Shown here piece by piece: positions 7,252 through 12,530 of a DNA stretch of 12,530 bases. The position numbers and the translations under genes are program-made. The notes under the pieces were generated by a model. It ran no database searches. It was not told the DNA's origin and saw only the letters and a program-made list of their open reading frames with translations. This stretch comes from Deinococcus sp. (GTDB lineage Bacteria > Deinococcota > Deinococci > Deinococcales > Deinococcaceae): assembly GCF_025362455.1 (NCBI RefSeq), contig NZ_JANYGJ010000069.1:1-12530 (forward strand). Reading direction: 5' to 3'. Position 1 is the stretch's first letter. Each line of letters opens with the position of its first letter.

Positions 7252-8244
7252 TCAGTCCCCGTCGCTAAACCGCACGGTGCTCTGGCGCCGACGGTCCACG
7301 CGCAGTTCAGTCACGTCCGGGCGGGAATAGTGCCCGGCCAGATCGAAATTCTGCCGTTCGCGGCGCACCAGCGCATGGTCCAGTTCGGCGGTGAACAGCC
7401 CCTCCTGACCCAGCACCGGCTCCAGCAACCATGACCCGTCGGGGGCGGCGACGGCGCTGCCTCCGTTGGCGTAGAACTCGCGGCCCGTCGCCTGGGCTTC
7501 GGCCATCAGCTCGGCGTAGAGGGGAATGCCCGCCGGAACGTCAGCGGGCCGCAGCAGGCCACTGACCGAGATGACATACGAGCGGCCCTCCAGCGCCATG
7601 AAACGGGTAATGTCTGGGGTGTTGTGCATGCCGCCCGGCCAGACCGCCACATGCAGGTTCTCGCCCTGGGCATACAGGGCGCTTCGCAGCAGCGGTAGCC
7701 AGTTTTCATAGCAGTTGAGCCCGCCCACCGTGAAGGCCCCGTGCGGATGCACCCGCAGCCCGTGCCCGTCGCCAGCGGCCCAGACCAGGCGCTCCTCGTA
7801 GGTCGGCTGGACCTTGCGGTGGACCGAGGCGACCTGACCCTGTTGATTGACATAGACCAGCGAGCAGTACAGGCTGTGTCCACCCCGGTCCGGGGCGCGT
7901 TCCATGACACCCAGGTAGACGGCCACGCGGTGCTCGGCGGCCAGCGCACAGACGCCTGCCAGATCACCGCGCTCGATCACCACGCCCTGCTCCAGATAGT
8001 GCGCGTACATTTCCTTCTGGGCCGGGCTGTTGAACCGGGCGCCGTCCGTCAGCTCGACCCAGAAGGGGTAGCCGGGAACCAGCGCCTCTCCGAAAGTGAC
8101 CAGTTGGCAACCCTCGGCAGCGGCCTGGGTCACGTAGCCCTCGACTTTGCGCAGCGTCGCTTCCCGGTCCAGCCAGACGGGCGCCATCTGCACCAGGCCG
8201 ACCTTGAGGGCGTCAGGGTTTGAGGGAAGCGAGAGCTGGGTCAT
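7252..8244 (-). CDS. Nitrilase-type carbon-nitrogen hydrolase
   Basis: Predicted cytosolic nitrilase (330 residues) hydrolysing a nitrile to its carboxylic acid and ammonia. The catalytic triad is visible: Glu53 in TFGEALVPGYPFW, Lys144 in HRKVQPTYEER (with the structural Glu151), and Cys178 in GGLNCYENWLPLLR. True nitrilases usually have Cys-Trp-Glu here; Tyr179 replaces Trp. The closing FDLAGHYSRPDV (300-311) is a marker of the nitrilase branch rather than amidases or carbamoylases. The substrate cannot be read from sequence; aliphatic or aryl nitriles, or cyanide-related compounds, are possible. The ATG lacks a Shine-Dalgarno but has TATCAT 6 nt upstream. The methyltransferase gene upstream is co-oriented but 190 bp away, so the gene is probably transcribed alone. 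Confidence 0.92.
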   Translation of the reverse strand: MTQLSLPSNPDALKVGLVQMAPVWLDREATLRKVEGYVTQAAAEGCQLVTFGEALVPGYPFWVELTDGARFNSPAQKEMYAHYLEQGVVIERGDLAGVCALAAEHRVAVYLGVMERAPDRGGHSLYCSLVYVNQQGQVASVHRKVQPTYEERLVWAAGDGHGLRVHPHGAFTVGGLNCYENWLPLLRSALYAQGENLHVAVWPGGMHNTPDITRFMALEGRSYVISVSGLLRPADVPAGIPLYAELMAEAQATGREFYANGGSAVAAPDGSWLLEPVLGQEGLFTAELDHALVRRERQNFDLAGHYSRPDVTELRVDRRRQSTVRFSDGD

Positions 8245-8250
8245 GGCGCG

Positions 8251-8256
8251 ATGATA
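8251..8256 (-). promoter_or_regulatory. Leaderless -10 box of the nitrilase gene
   Basis: TATCAT on the minus strand lies exactly 6 nt before the ATG at 8244 and there is no Shine-Dalgarno, so transcription probably starts at or next to the initiation codon. No clear -35 was seen. Confidence 0.6.
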
Positions 8257-8323
8257 GGGCGCCGGGGTTGAGGTGGGCTGGAGGTTGGGAAGACAGGGGT
8301 AGGGGCGGGGGTTTGGAGCGTAA

Positions 8324-8367
8324 CCCCTGACAGAGACTGAGGTTTGAGGGACAGACCCTGACAGGGG
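8324..8367. repeat. CCCTGACAG direct repeat within a CCCCTG/CAGGGG inverted repeat
   Basis: CCCTGACAG occurs at 8325-8333 and 8356-8364, 31 bp apart start to start (about three helical turns). CCCCTG (8324-8329) and CAGGGG (8362-8367) can also pair. The element lies in the nitrilase/methyltransferase gap, 80-120 bp upstream of the nitrilase start, where an operator could sit. A separate GCCCC/GGGGC stem at 8382-8398 may help end methyltransferase transcription. Confidence 0.45.
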
Positions 8368-8434
8368 ACCGCGATTGGGTGGCCCCAGGCTCAGGGGCGG
8401 CCTTTCGCCTCTCTTGCAGGGCGCCAGCGTAGGA

Positions 8435-9172
<738 letters not shown>

Positions 9173-9178
9173 CCGACC

Positions 9179-9184
9179 AACCTA
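9179..9184 (-). promoter_or_regulatory. Leaderless -10 box of the methyltransferase gene
   Basis: TAGGTT on the minus strand ends 6 nt before the GTG start at 9172, within the 25-bp gap after the upstream gene. No -35 and no Shine-Dalgarno are visible. Confidence 0.5.
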
Positions 9185-9197
9185 CTGCACGCTCAGG

Positions 9198-9728
9198 CTA
9201 CCAGCCCCGCGCTTCTCTGAGCTGCAAGATGTGACCGGTGTGGTGACGCCCGTGCCAGGCATAAGAAACGGCGACCTGCGCCATGCTGGACGCCCTGCCG
9301 TATTCCGGGTGGATATACTCGCGTGCCCACTGCGCCTCGTCCAGATGGTGTAGCGCGGCCACCCAGCGCGTGTGCAGGCTGTCCAGCAAGCTCAGGCTCA
9401 CTTCGGCGGGCAAGGTCATGTCGGCCAGTTTCACCCAGGCATCCTGATCGTAGGGGCTGATGGTGGGCCTGTCCTCGGTCAGTGCCAGCTTGACCCGGAC
9501 GTAAGCGTTCATGTGGCTGTCGGCGACGTGGTGAACGACCTGGCGCACGGTCCAGCCGCCGTCGCGGTAAGGGGTGCCCAGTTGCGTGTCGTTCAGTCCA
9601 GCCACTGCCGAGCGCAACTCGGCGCTCAGCGCGGCGATGGCCCGCACCGCCTGTTCGCGTTCGGCAGCGCTGACGGTTTCAGGAGTGGGTTGAGGACCAA
9701 CCGGGTAGCGGGAATCAGGTGAGGTCAT
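9198..9728 (-). CDS. bstA: DinB-superfamily bacillithiol transferase homologue (BstA/YfiT)
   Basis: Predicted cytosolic metal-dependent thiol transferase of the YfiT/BstA branch of the DinB fold. BstA proteins conjugate bacillithiol, the thiol used by Firmicutes and Deinococcus, to electrophiles. The length of 176 residues fits. Seen: DSRYPVG near the N-terminus, LNDTQLGTPYRDGGWTVRQVVHHVADSHMN at 45-74 (highly typical), LALTEDRPTISPYDQDAW at 81-98, and WHGRHHTGHILQLREARGW at the end. His67 with His159 and His163 are the expected metal ligands. The ATG lacks a Shine-Dalgarno and has TATCCT 6 nt upstream, inside the 19-bp gap after the MazG-like gene. Family assignment is firm; the thiol substrate is inferred. 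Confidence 0.9.
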   Translation of the reverse strand: MTSPDSRYPVGPQPTPETVSAAEREQAVRAIAALSAELRSAVAGLNDTQLGTPYRDGGWTVRQVVHHVADSHMNAYVRVKLALTEDRPTISPYDQDAWVKLADMTLPAEVSLSLLDSLHTRWVAALHHLDEAQWAREYIHPEYGRASSMAQVAVSYAWHGRHHTGHILQLREARGW

Positions 9729-9734
9729 GCTCTG

Positions 9735-9740
9735 AGGATA
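9735..9740 (-). promoter_or_regulatory. Leaderless -10 box of the bstA-like gene
   Basis: TATCCT on the minus strand ends 6 nt before the ATG at 9728. No -35 was recognised; any would lie within the 3' end of the MazG-like gene. Confidence 0.55.
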
Positions 9741-9747
9741 GCGCCGC

Positions 9748-10095
9748 TCACTCGCCTGCTTCCTTGCGGGTCCAGCGCTCGGCGTCGCGAACCTCGACTT
9801 TGGCCATCATGCGCTCAAAGCCGCGCTCCAGGCTCAGGCCGCGTGAGTTGGTCAGGCACAGCATCACAAACAATAAATCGGCCAGTTCCAGTTCGAGGTC
9901 GCCCACGTCCTCGCCGGGCTTGGGGGTCTTGCCGTTCTCGTGGGCCAGCACCCGCGCCACCTCGCCGACCTCCTCGCTGAGCCGGGCCAGCAGCAGCAGC
10001 GGCGAAAAGTAGCCTTCCCTGAACTGCGAAACGTAGGCGTGGACGCGCTCACTGGCGGCATTAAGGGTCAGCGGACTGGGGGAGTCGGGGGTCAT
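9748..10095 (-). CDS. MazG-like nucleotide pyrophosphohydrolase
   Basis: Predicted small all-alpha NTP pyrophosphohydrolase of the MazG/YpjD type (115 residues, one MazG domain), which hydrolyses nucleoside triphosphates to monophosphate and pyrophosphate and may remove damaged nucleotides. The metal-binding signature is visible as EEVGE (41-45, EExxE) and ELAD (70-73, ExxD). Flanking helices FSPLLLLARLSEEVGEVARVL and LLFVMLCLTNSRGLSLERGF, then the closing FERMMAKVEVRDAERW, are typical. It is shorter than the two-domain MazG of E. coli and should not be equated with it. There is no Shine-Dalgarno; TACTCT lies 6 nt before the ATG. It sits 18 bp after the antitoxin stop and 19 bp before the bstA-like start. 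Confidence 0.88.
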   Translation of the reverse strand: MTPDSPSPLTLNAASERVHAYVSQFREGYFSPLLLLARLSEEVGEVARVLAHENGKTPKPGEDVGDLELELADLLFVMLCLTNSRGLSLERGFERMMAKVEVRDAERWTRKEAGE

Positions 10096-10101
10096 GTGCT
10101 C

Positions 10102-10131
10102 AGAGTAGAGCGGCTAAGAAGTAGGCGTCAG
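10102..10131 (-). promoter_or_regulatory. Leaderless promoter of the MazG-like gene
   Basis: The -10 TACTCT (10102-10107) ends 6 nt before the ATG at 10095. An upstream CTGACG (10126-10131), four of six matches to TTGACA, lies at an 18-bp spacing. The -35 would fall inside the 3' end of the antitoxin gene. Confidence 0.55.
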
Positions 10132-10440
10132 GGTAAAGCGTTCCTGGCCCAGCTTGACCGTCACTTCCAGCTCGCCGCCCAGCGCCTGCGCGAAGGCCCG
10201 CAGGGTGGCAATTTCGGTATGGTCGAAGTCGCCGCGTTCGATGCGCGACACCCGCGACTGAGACACCCCCAACTGACGGGCCAGCGTCTGCTGATTCAGT
10301 CCGGCAGCCTTTCGCACGGCAGCCAGCCGGTACGCTTGCACTTTCGCCAACGCCTCGGCCCGGTGCTGGGCCACCTGCGGCTCATCGATCTGCCCGGTCT
10401 GCACCGCCTGGGCACGCAACTCGTTCCAGGTTGTGGTCAT
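10114..10440 (-). CDS. XRE-family antitoxin, HigA-like
   Basis: Predicted DNA-binding antitoxin of 108 residues that neutralises the toxin encoded just upstream and probably represses their shared promoter. The N-terminal third (1-35) is helical and should bind the toxin. The helix-turn-helix of the Cro/C1 type spans about 37-93, with VRKAAGLNQQTLARQLGVSQ (helix 2, turn) and SRVSRIERGDFDHTEIATL (recognition helix onward), followed by a short beta tail ELEVTVKLGQERFTL. The ATG at 10440 is chosen over a longer in-frame opening at 10473 because it has a strong AGGAGG Shine-Dalgarno (10445-10450) and overlaps the toxin stop in an ATGA arrangement. The antitoxin is thus translated with the toxin. 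Toxin-first order is the HigBA order. Confidence 0.88.
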   Translation of the reverse strand: MTTTWNELRAQAVQTGQIDEPQVAQHRAEALAKVQAYRLAAVRKAAGLNQQTLARQLGVSQSRVSRIERGDFDHTEIATLRAFAQALGGELEVTVKLGQERFTLTPTS

Positions 10441-10802
10441 GGTTCCTCCTGTGCGTACTCGCCAGCCAGCCAACGCCTGTAACGGTCCTCGGCCAGCGGA
10501 ATATGGATTTCATACCACCGCTTCCACTGCCCCGATTTATCGCCTGCCGTGAGCAGAATAGCCTGACGTAGCGGATCAAAGGCAAACAGAATGCGGACTT
10601 CGCTGCCACCGGACGAGCCGGGCCGCAACTCCTTGAGGTGAGCCAGCGCCGAGCCCTGCATGGTATCGACCAGAGGACGGCCCAGCGCTGGCCCACGTTC
10701 TTCGAGCAAATCGAGCGCGGCAGCCACCTGCTCCGCCGTCGCCGTCTCCAGCGACTGAAACCACTCCGTCACTTCGGTTAGCAGAATGATCGTCCAGGGC
10801 AC
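10437..10802 (-). CDS. HigB-like toxin of the Gp49/RelE group
   Basis: Predicted toxin of 121 residues, of the phage Gp49-like branch of the RelE/HigB superfamily, which cleave mRNA on the ribosome. Seen: VTEWFQSLETATAEQVAAALDLLEERGPALGRPLVDT at 11-47, LKELRPGSSGGSEVRILFAFDP at 56-77, and AILLTAGDKSGQWKRWYEIHIPLAEDRY at 81-108, all typical. Basic residues in LKELR, EVR and KRWY are the expected RNA-contacting positions. The GTG at 10802 is preferred over a GTG at 10844: the family begins near here (PWTIILLTEVTEWF), and TATATT lies 6 nt upstream, making it a leaderless start. Its stop overlaps the antitoxin start by 4 nt. Toxicity and target are inferred. Confidence 0.85.
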   Translation of the reverse strand: MPWTIILLTEVTEWFQSLETATAEQVAAALDLLEERGPALGRPLVDTMQGSALAHLKELRPGSSGGSEVRILFAFDPLRQAILLTAGDKSGQWKRWYEIHIPLAEDRYRRWLAGEYAQEEP

Positions 10803-10808
10803 CTCTAG

Positions 10809-10839
10809 AATATACCGCACAGGTTCTAAATTTGTAACG
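10809..10839 (-). promoter_or_regulatory. Toxin-antitoxin operon promoter (leaderless)
   Basis: The -10 TATATT (10809-10814) ends 6 nt before the toxin GTG at 10802. A GTTACA or TTACAA -35-like hexamer lies 17-18 bp upstream (about 10832-10838), giving the best promoter in the window. The palindrome TCTAGA overlaps the end of the -10 box (10805-10810) and is a candidate half of an antitoxin operator. Confidence 0.65.
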
Positions 10840-10898
10840 CCCACTTCAGACTACGAAGGCGCCTCACGAAGCTGGTGAATTCCAACTTGCCACCATCC

Positions 10899-10938
10899 AA
10901 AAACACCGCGCCTCTCACCCGTTCAGGCGGCGGCGCGG
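10899..10938 (-). terminator. Rho-independent terminator after the DUF4384 gene
   Basis: Read on the minus strand, CCGCGCC (10938-10932) pairs perfectly with GGCGCGG (10912-10906) around a 19-nt loop, and a TG plus a run of five T (10903-10899) follows at once. It lies 27 bp after the lipoprotein stop and separates that gene from the toxin-antitoxin promoter. Confidence 0.75.
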
Positions 10939-10964
10939 CTCACTTTCTACGCTCAGCAGATATA

Positions 10965-11456
10965 TCAGCGGATGTAGAAGAAGGTTTCCTGCACGTCGCG
11001 CTCGGCGGGGGCGTAGGGCGTCAGGTAAGTGGTGGTCACCGAATTCCAGCGGTCACTGCTGTAGTTGCCTTGCAACACCACGTCCACGGTGGGGCGCAGG
11101 CGGGTAAAAATCGCCCGGACGCGCTGGAGGCCCAGCGGCGGGGCCACGTCGTAGGTCACGCGGTCCTGGGCGCGGGGGAAGGTGGTGGTGCCCGCCCGCA
11201 CAGCGGCGCCGCGAATCAGGACGCTGCCGTTGCCCGCCGGGTTGAGCGAAATCAGGGTCAGGTAGCCGTCGCTGCGGCTGGAAAAGCGGAAACTCACCTG
11301 GTCGCCGACCCGGTAGCTGCTGGCCTCGCCCCGGTCGGGCGCGAAGCTGGAGATGAGGTTGCTGCGCGAGCCGCTCAGGCCCGAATTGGTGTTGACGGAA
11401 ACCGTGCAGGCGCTGAGTGCCAGCGCCATCAAGCCGAGCAAGGTGACATTACGCAT
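10965..11456 (-). CDS. DUF4384 domain lipoprotein
   Basis: Predicted envelope lipoprotein of 163 residues; the role of DUF4384 is not established. The signal MRNVTLLGLMALALSAC has lipobox LSAC with Cys17 acylated. The mature domain shows the DUF4384 pattern: a YRVGDQVSFRFSS strand at 48-60, SDGYLTLISLNPAGNGSVL at 62-80 (the GYLxLxxxxxxG signature), and IRGAAVRAGTTTFP ahead of an immunoglobulin-like C-terminal strand set ending ETFFYIR. The frame is open far upstream to 11801, but that part is repeat-derived. The ATG at 11456 is preferred because the lipoprotein signal begins there and TATGAT lies 7 nt upstream; nearby ATGs at 11465 and 11468 overlap this box. The gene diverges from ftsH and ends at a good terminator. 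Confidence 0.82.
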   Translation of the reverse strand: MRNVTLLGLMALALSACTVSVNTNSGLSGSRSNLISSFAPDRGEASSYRVGDQVSFRFSSRSDGYLTLISLNPAGNGSVLIRGAAVRAGTTTFPRAQDRVTYDVAPPLGLQRVRAIFTRLRPTVDVVLQGNYSSDRWNSVTTTYLTPYAPAERDVQETFFYIR

Positions 11457-11463
11457 ACCTCTC

Positions 11464-11469
11464 ATCATA
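11464..11469 (-). promoter_or_regulatory. Leaderless -10 box of the DUF4384 gene
   Basis: TATGAT on the minus strand ends 7 nt before the ATG at 11456. It supports that start over the longer open frame. No -35 is evident. Confidence 0.5.
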
Positions 11470-11542
11470 CCCCGCCGAATCTGATTGGGGTCTGAAGTCG
11501 GCTCAAGGTTGACGGGCGGAAGGTGAGAACTGGCACTCATTT

Positions 11543-11577
11543 GGTTGTGGGCAGTGGGTTGTGGGCAGTGGGTTGTG
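11543..11577 (+). repeat. G-tract heptad array, plus-strand arm
   Basis: GGTTGTGGGCAGTG is repeated exactly at 11543-11556 and 11557-11570, with a partial third copy to 11577. GGG tracts fall every 7 nt (11549, 11556, 11563, 11570) with 4-nt loops, a perfect G-quadruplex pattern on the plus strand. It faces a similar array on the opposite strand at 11754-11791. Confidence 0.8.
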
Positions 11578-11676
11578 AGACGCGGGAACAGATGAAGGGG
11601 TGGCTGAGCGATTGACGGTTTGGGGTGGTTGATGGTTCCGGGGGCGCAATAACGTGCCGAGGCAGTGACCTGTGGA

Positions 11677-11703
11677 GCTGGTGGTCGGCAAGGCTGCACC
11701 AGC
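11677..11703. repeat. 7-bp inverted repeat between the two heptad arrays
   Basis: GCTGGTG (11677-11683) and CACCAGC (11697-11703) are perfect reverse complements around 13 nt. No T-run follows. It lies between the two G-tract arrays. Confidence 0.45.
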
Positions 11704-11753
11704 CCGGTTGATCTGGACGTTCGACCTGTGGGGGACGGTACGGATCTGCATTT

Positions 11754-11791
11754 CCCACAACCCACAGCCCACAGCCCACATTCCACATCCC
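11754..11791 (-). repeat. G-tract heptad array, minus-strand arm
   Basis: On the plus strand CCC tracts start at 11754, 11761, 11768 and 11775, every 7 nt, from CCCACAA/CCCACAG units; a degenerate tail runs to 11791. The minus strand thus carries four GGG tracts with 4-nt loops, another perfect G-quadruplex pattern, opposite in orientation to the first arm. It lies 53-90 bp upstream of the ftsH ATG. Confidence 0.8.
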
Positions 11792-11832
11792 AAATTGTCA
11801 CAACTCGCGCCGCGCCAGCTTATCCGGCGCCG

Positions 11833-11838
11833 TAGCAT
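11833..11838 (+). promoter_or_regulatory. Possible leaderless -10 box of ftsH
   Basis: TAGCAT ends 5 nt before the ATG at 11844, one base closer than at the other leaderless-type starts here. TTGTCA at 11795-11800 matches TTGACA at five of six positions but is 32 bp upstream, too far to pair with this box. Confidence 0.4.
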
Positions 11839-11843
11839 GAAGT

Positions 11844-12530
11844 ATGACACCGGGCACATCAGGCAGCAGCACATCAGGCAGCAGCAGGCGTGAATCTCGT
11901 CGCAAGCCTATCCGTTGGTTGGGTGTGGCGGCGCTGTGCGGCGTGTTGAGCTTTGTGGCGGCGCCCACAGCCCTCGCCCAGACCTCCCCGGTGCAGCAGG
12001 CGGTGGCCGATACAGCGCGGCGCTCAGGGCAGGACTACACCGCCTCCAACTTTCTGAGCGACGTGCGGGCCAAGCGGGTGCGCAACGTGTTGATCGACGG
12101 CGAGGGCAACGCCCAAGTCAGCCTGGAAGGCGAGGCCCGCGCCCAGGACGTGGTGCTGCCGCCCACCGCCCAGACGCTGGCCACCCTGCGGGGCGCTGGC
12201 ATCACGGTGCAGGTCGTCGGCAGCGGCTCGGCCTTCGGCTGGCTGACCCAACTGCTGCCGCTGATTCTGATCGGGCTGGTGTTGCTGGTCGTCTGGCGCA
12301 GCGCCCGCAGCAACCAGGGCGGCGGCGCCAGCCAGTTCGGCAAATCGCGGGCCAACGTGTTTCAGGAGGGCCAGGTCAAGGTGTCCTTCGCCGACGTGGC
12401 GGGCTGCGACGAGGCCAAGGCCGACCTCACCGAAGTCGTCGACTTCCTCAAGCACCCGGAAAAGTATCACGCGCTTGGAGCGAGGATTCCCCACGGTATT
12501 TTGCTTGTCGGCCCCCCCGGTTCCGGTAAG
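11844..12530 (+). CDS. ftsH: ATP-dependent zinc metalloprotease FtsH (3' end outside window)
   Basis: FtsH is the membrane-anchored hexameric AAA+ protease that degrades damaged membrane proteins and regulatory proteins. The first 229 codons are present. A cytosolic Ser/Gly- and Arg-rich tail (1-24) precedes TM1 (about 25-45). A short external domain follows (47-130, with DYTASNFLSDVRAKRVRNVLIDG), then TM2 at about 132-151. The AAA module starts at VKVSFADVAGCDEAKADLTEVVDFLKHP (178-205) and is cut inside Walker A GPPGSGK (223-229), where most FtsH have GPPGTGK. The zinc site HExxH lies outside the window. The ATG at 11844 is the only suitable start in frame before TM1 and has no Shine-Dalgarno. 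TM1 ends in PTALAQ, which resembles a signal-peptidase site. The gene diverges from the DUF4384 lipoprotein gene. Confidence 0.95.
   Translation, partial: MTPGTSGSSTSGSSRRESRRKPIRWLGVAALCGVLSFVAAPTALAQTSPVQQAVADTARRSGQDYTASNFLSDVRAKRVRNVLIDGEGNAQVSLEGEARAQDVVLPPTAQTLATLRGAGITVQVVGSGSAFGWLTQLLPLILIGLVLLVVWRSARSNQGGGASQFGKSRANVFQEGQVKVSFADVAGCDEAKADLTEVVDFLKHPEKYHALGARIPHGILLVGPPGSGK
11856..11885 (+). repeat. 15-bp tandem duplication in the ftsH 5' coding end
   Basis: ACATCAGGCAGCAGC is present twice, back to back and in frame, encoding TSGSS twice in the N-terminal cytosolic tail. The unit length is a multiple of three, so copy-number change would keep the frame. Confidence 0.85.

Larger units (their letters stand above)
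11457..11843. other. Divergent intergenic region between the DUF4384 gene and ftsH
   Basis: This 387-bp region should hold both promoters. At the left edge is the TATGAT box of the lipoprotein gene. Next come a plus-strand heptad G-tract array (11543-11577), about 175 bp of unassigned sequence with a 7-bp stem at 11677-11703, a minus-strand heptad G-tract array (11754-11791), a TTGTCACAA palindrome (11795-11803) that also offers the -35-like TTGTCA, and the ftsH -10 candidate. The open frames crossing it are byproducts of the arrays and encode low-complexity peptides, so I see no gene. Confidence 0.6.

Noticed and set aside
11457..11801. N-terminal extension of the DUF4384 protein to 11801
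   Set aside because: The extension is translated repeat (WAVGCG-like and THCPQPTAHN-like text) and would bury an excellent lipoprotein signal in the middle of the protein.

Overview
The window is GC-rich and almost fully coding. It looks like a chromosomal segment of a Deinococcus or close relative. This is inferred from a BstA/YfiT-type bacillithiol transferase homologue, a DUF4384 lipoprotein next to ftsH, a lipoprotein subtilase, and many starts that have no Shine-Dalgarno but carry a TANNNT box 5-7 nt upstream, as in leaderless Deinococcus genes. No rRNA, tRNA, CRISPR array, insertion sequence or phage gene was seen.

Layout. (1) 1-1073, plus strand: the end of a urease accessory operon, ureE (cut by the left edge) overlapping ureF. 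(2) 1149-2249, minus: the P-loop ATPase ychF, convergent with ureF. (3) 2543-3373, minus: an orphan secreted family 3 solute-binding protein with a G-quadruplex-capable tandem repeat upstream. (4) 3705-5783, minus: a subtilisin-family lipoprotein, divergent from (5) a DUF2227 membrane protein at 5858-6406, plus. (6) 6584-7042, minus: a small exported protein of unknown function built from two copies of one ~35-residue unit. (7) 7252-10095, minus: four small enzymes, namely nitrilase, SAM methyltransferase, BstA-like DinB protein and MazG-like pyrophosphohydrolase. Each has its own leaderless-type promoter. (8) 10114-10802, minus: a HigB/HigA-type toxin-antitoxin pair. (9) 10965-11456, minus: a DUF4384 lipoprotein with a clear terminator. 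(10) 11844-12530, plus: the start of ftsH, cut by the right edge inside the Walker A motif.

Most genes are housekeeping or stress genes and do not form one pathway. The MazG/BstA/methyltransferase/nitrilase run could be a loose detoxification group, but its separate promoters argue against a strict operon. The least explained features are the duplicated secreted protein with a coding-like in-frame stretch after its stop codon, the inverted pair of heptad G-tract arrays between the DUF4384 gene and ftsH, the G-tract tandem repeat before the binding protein gene, and the short repeat forming the N-terminus of UreF. Several starts were moved from the longest open frame on sequence grounds: DUF2227 to 5858, antitoxin to 10440, toxin to 10802, DUF4384 lipoprotein to 11456.
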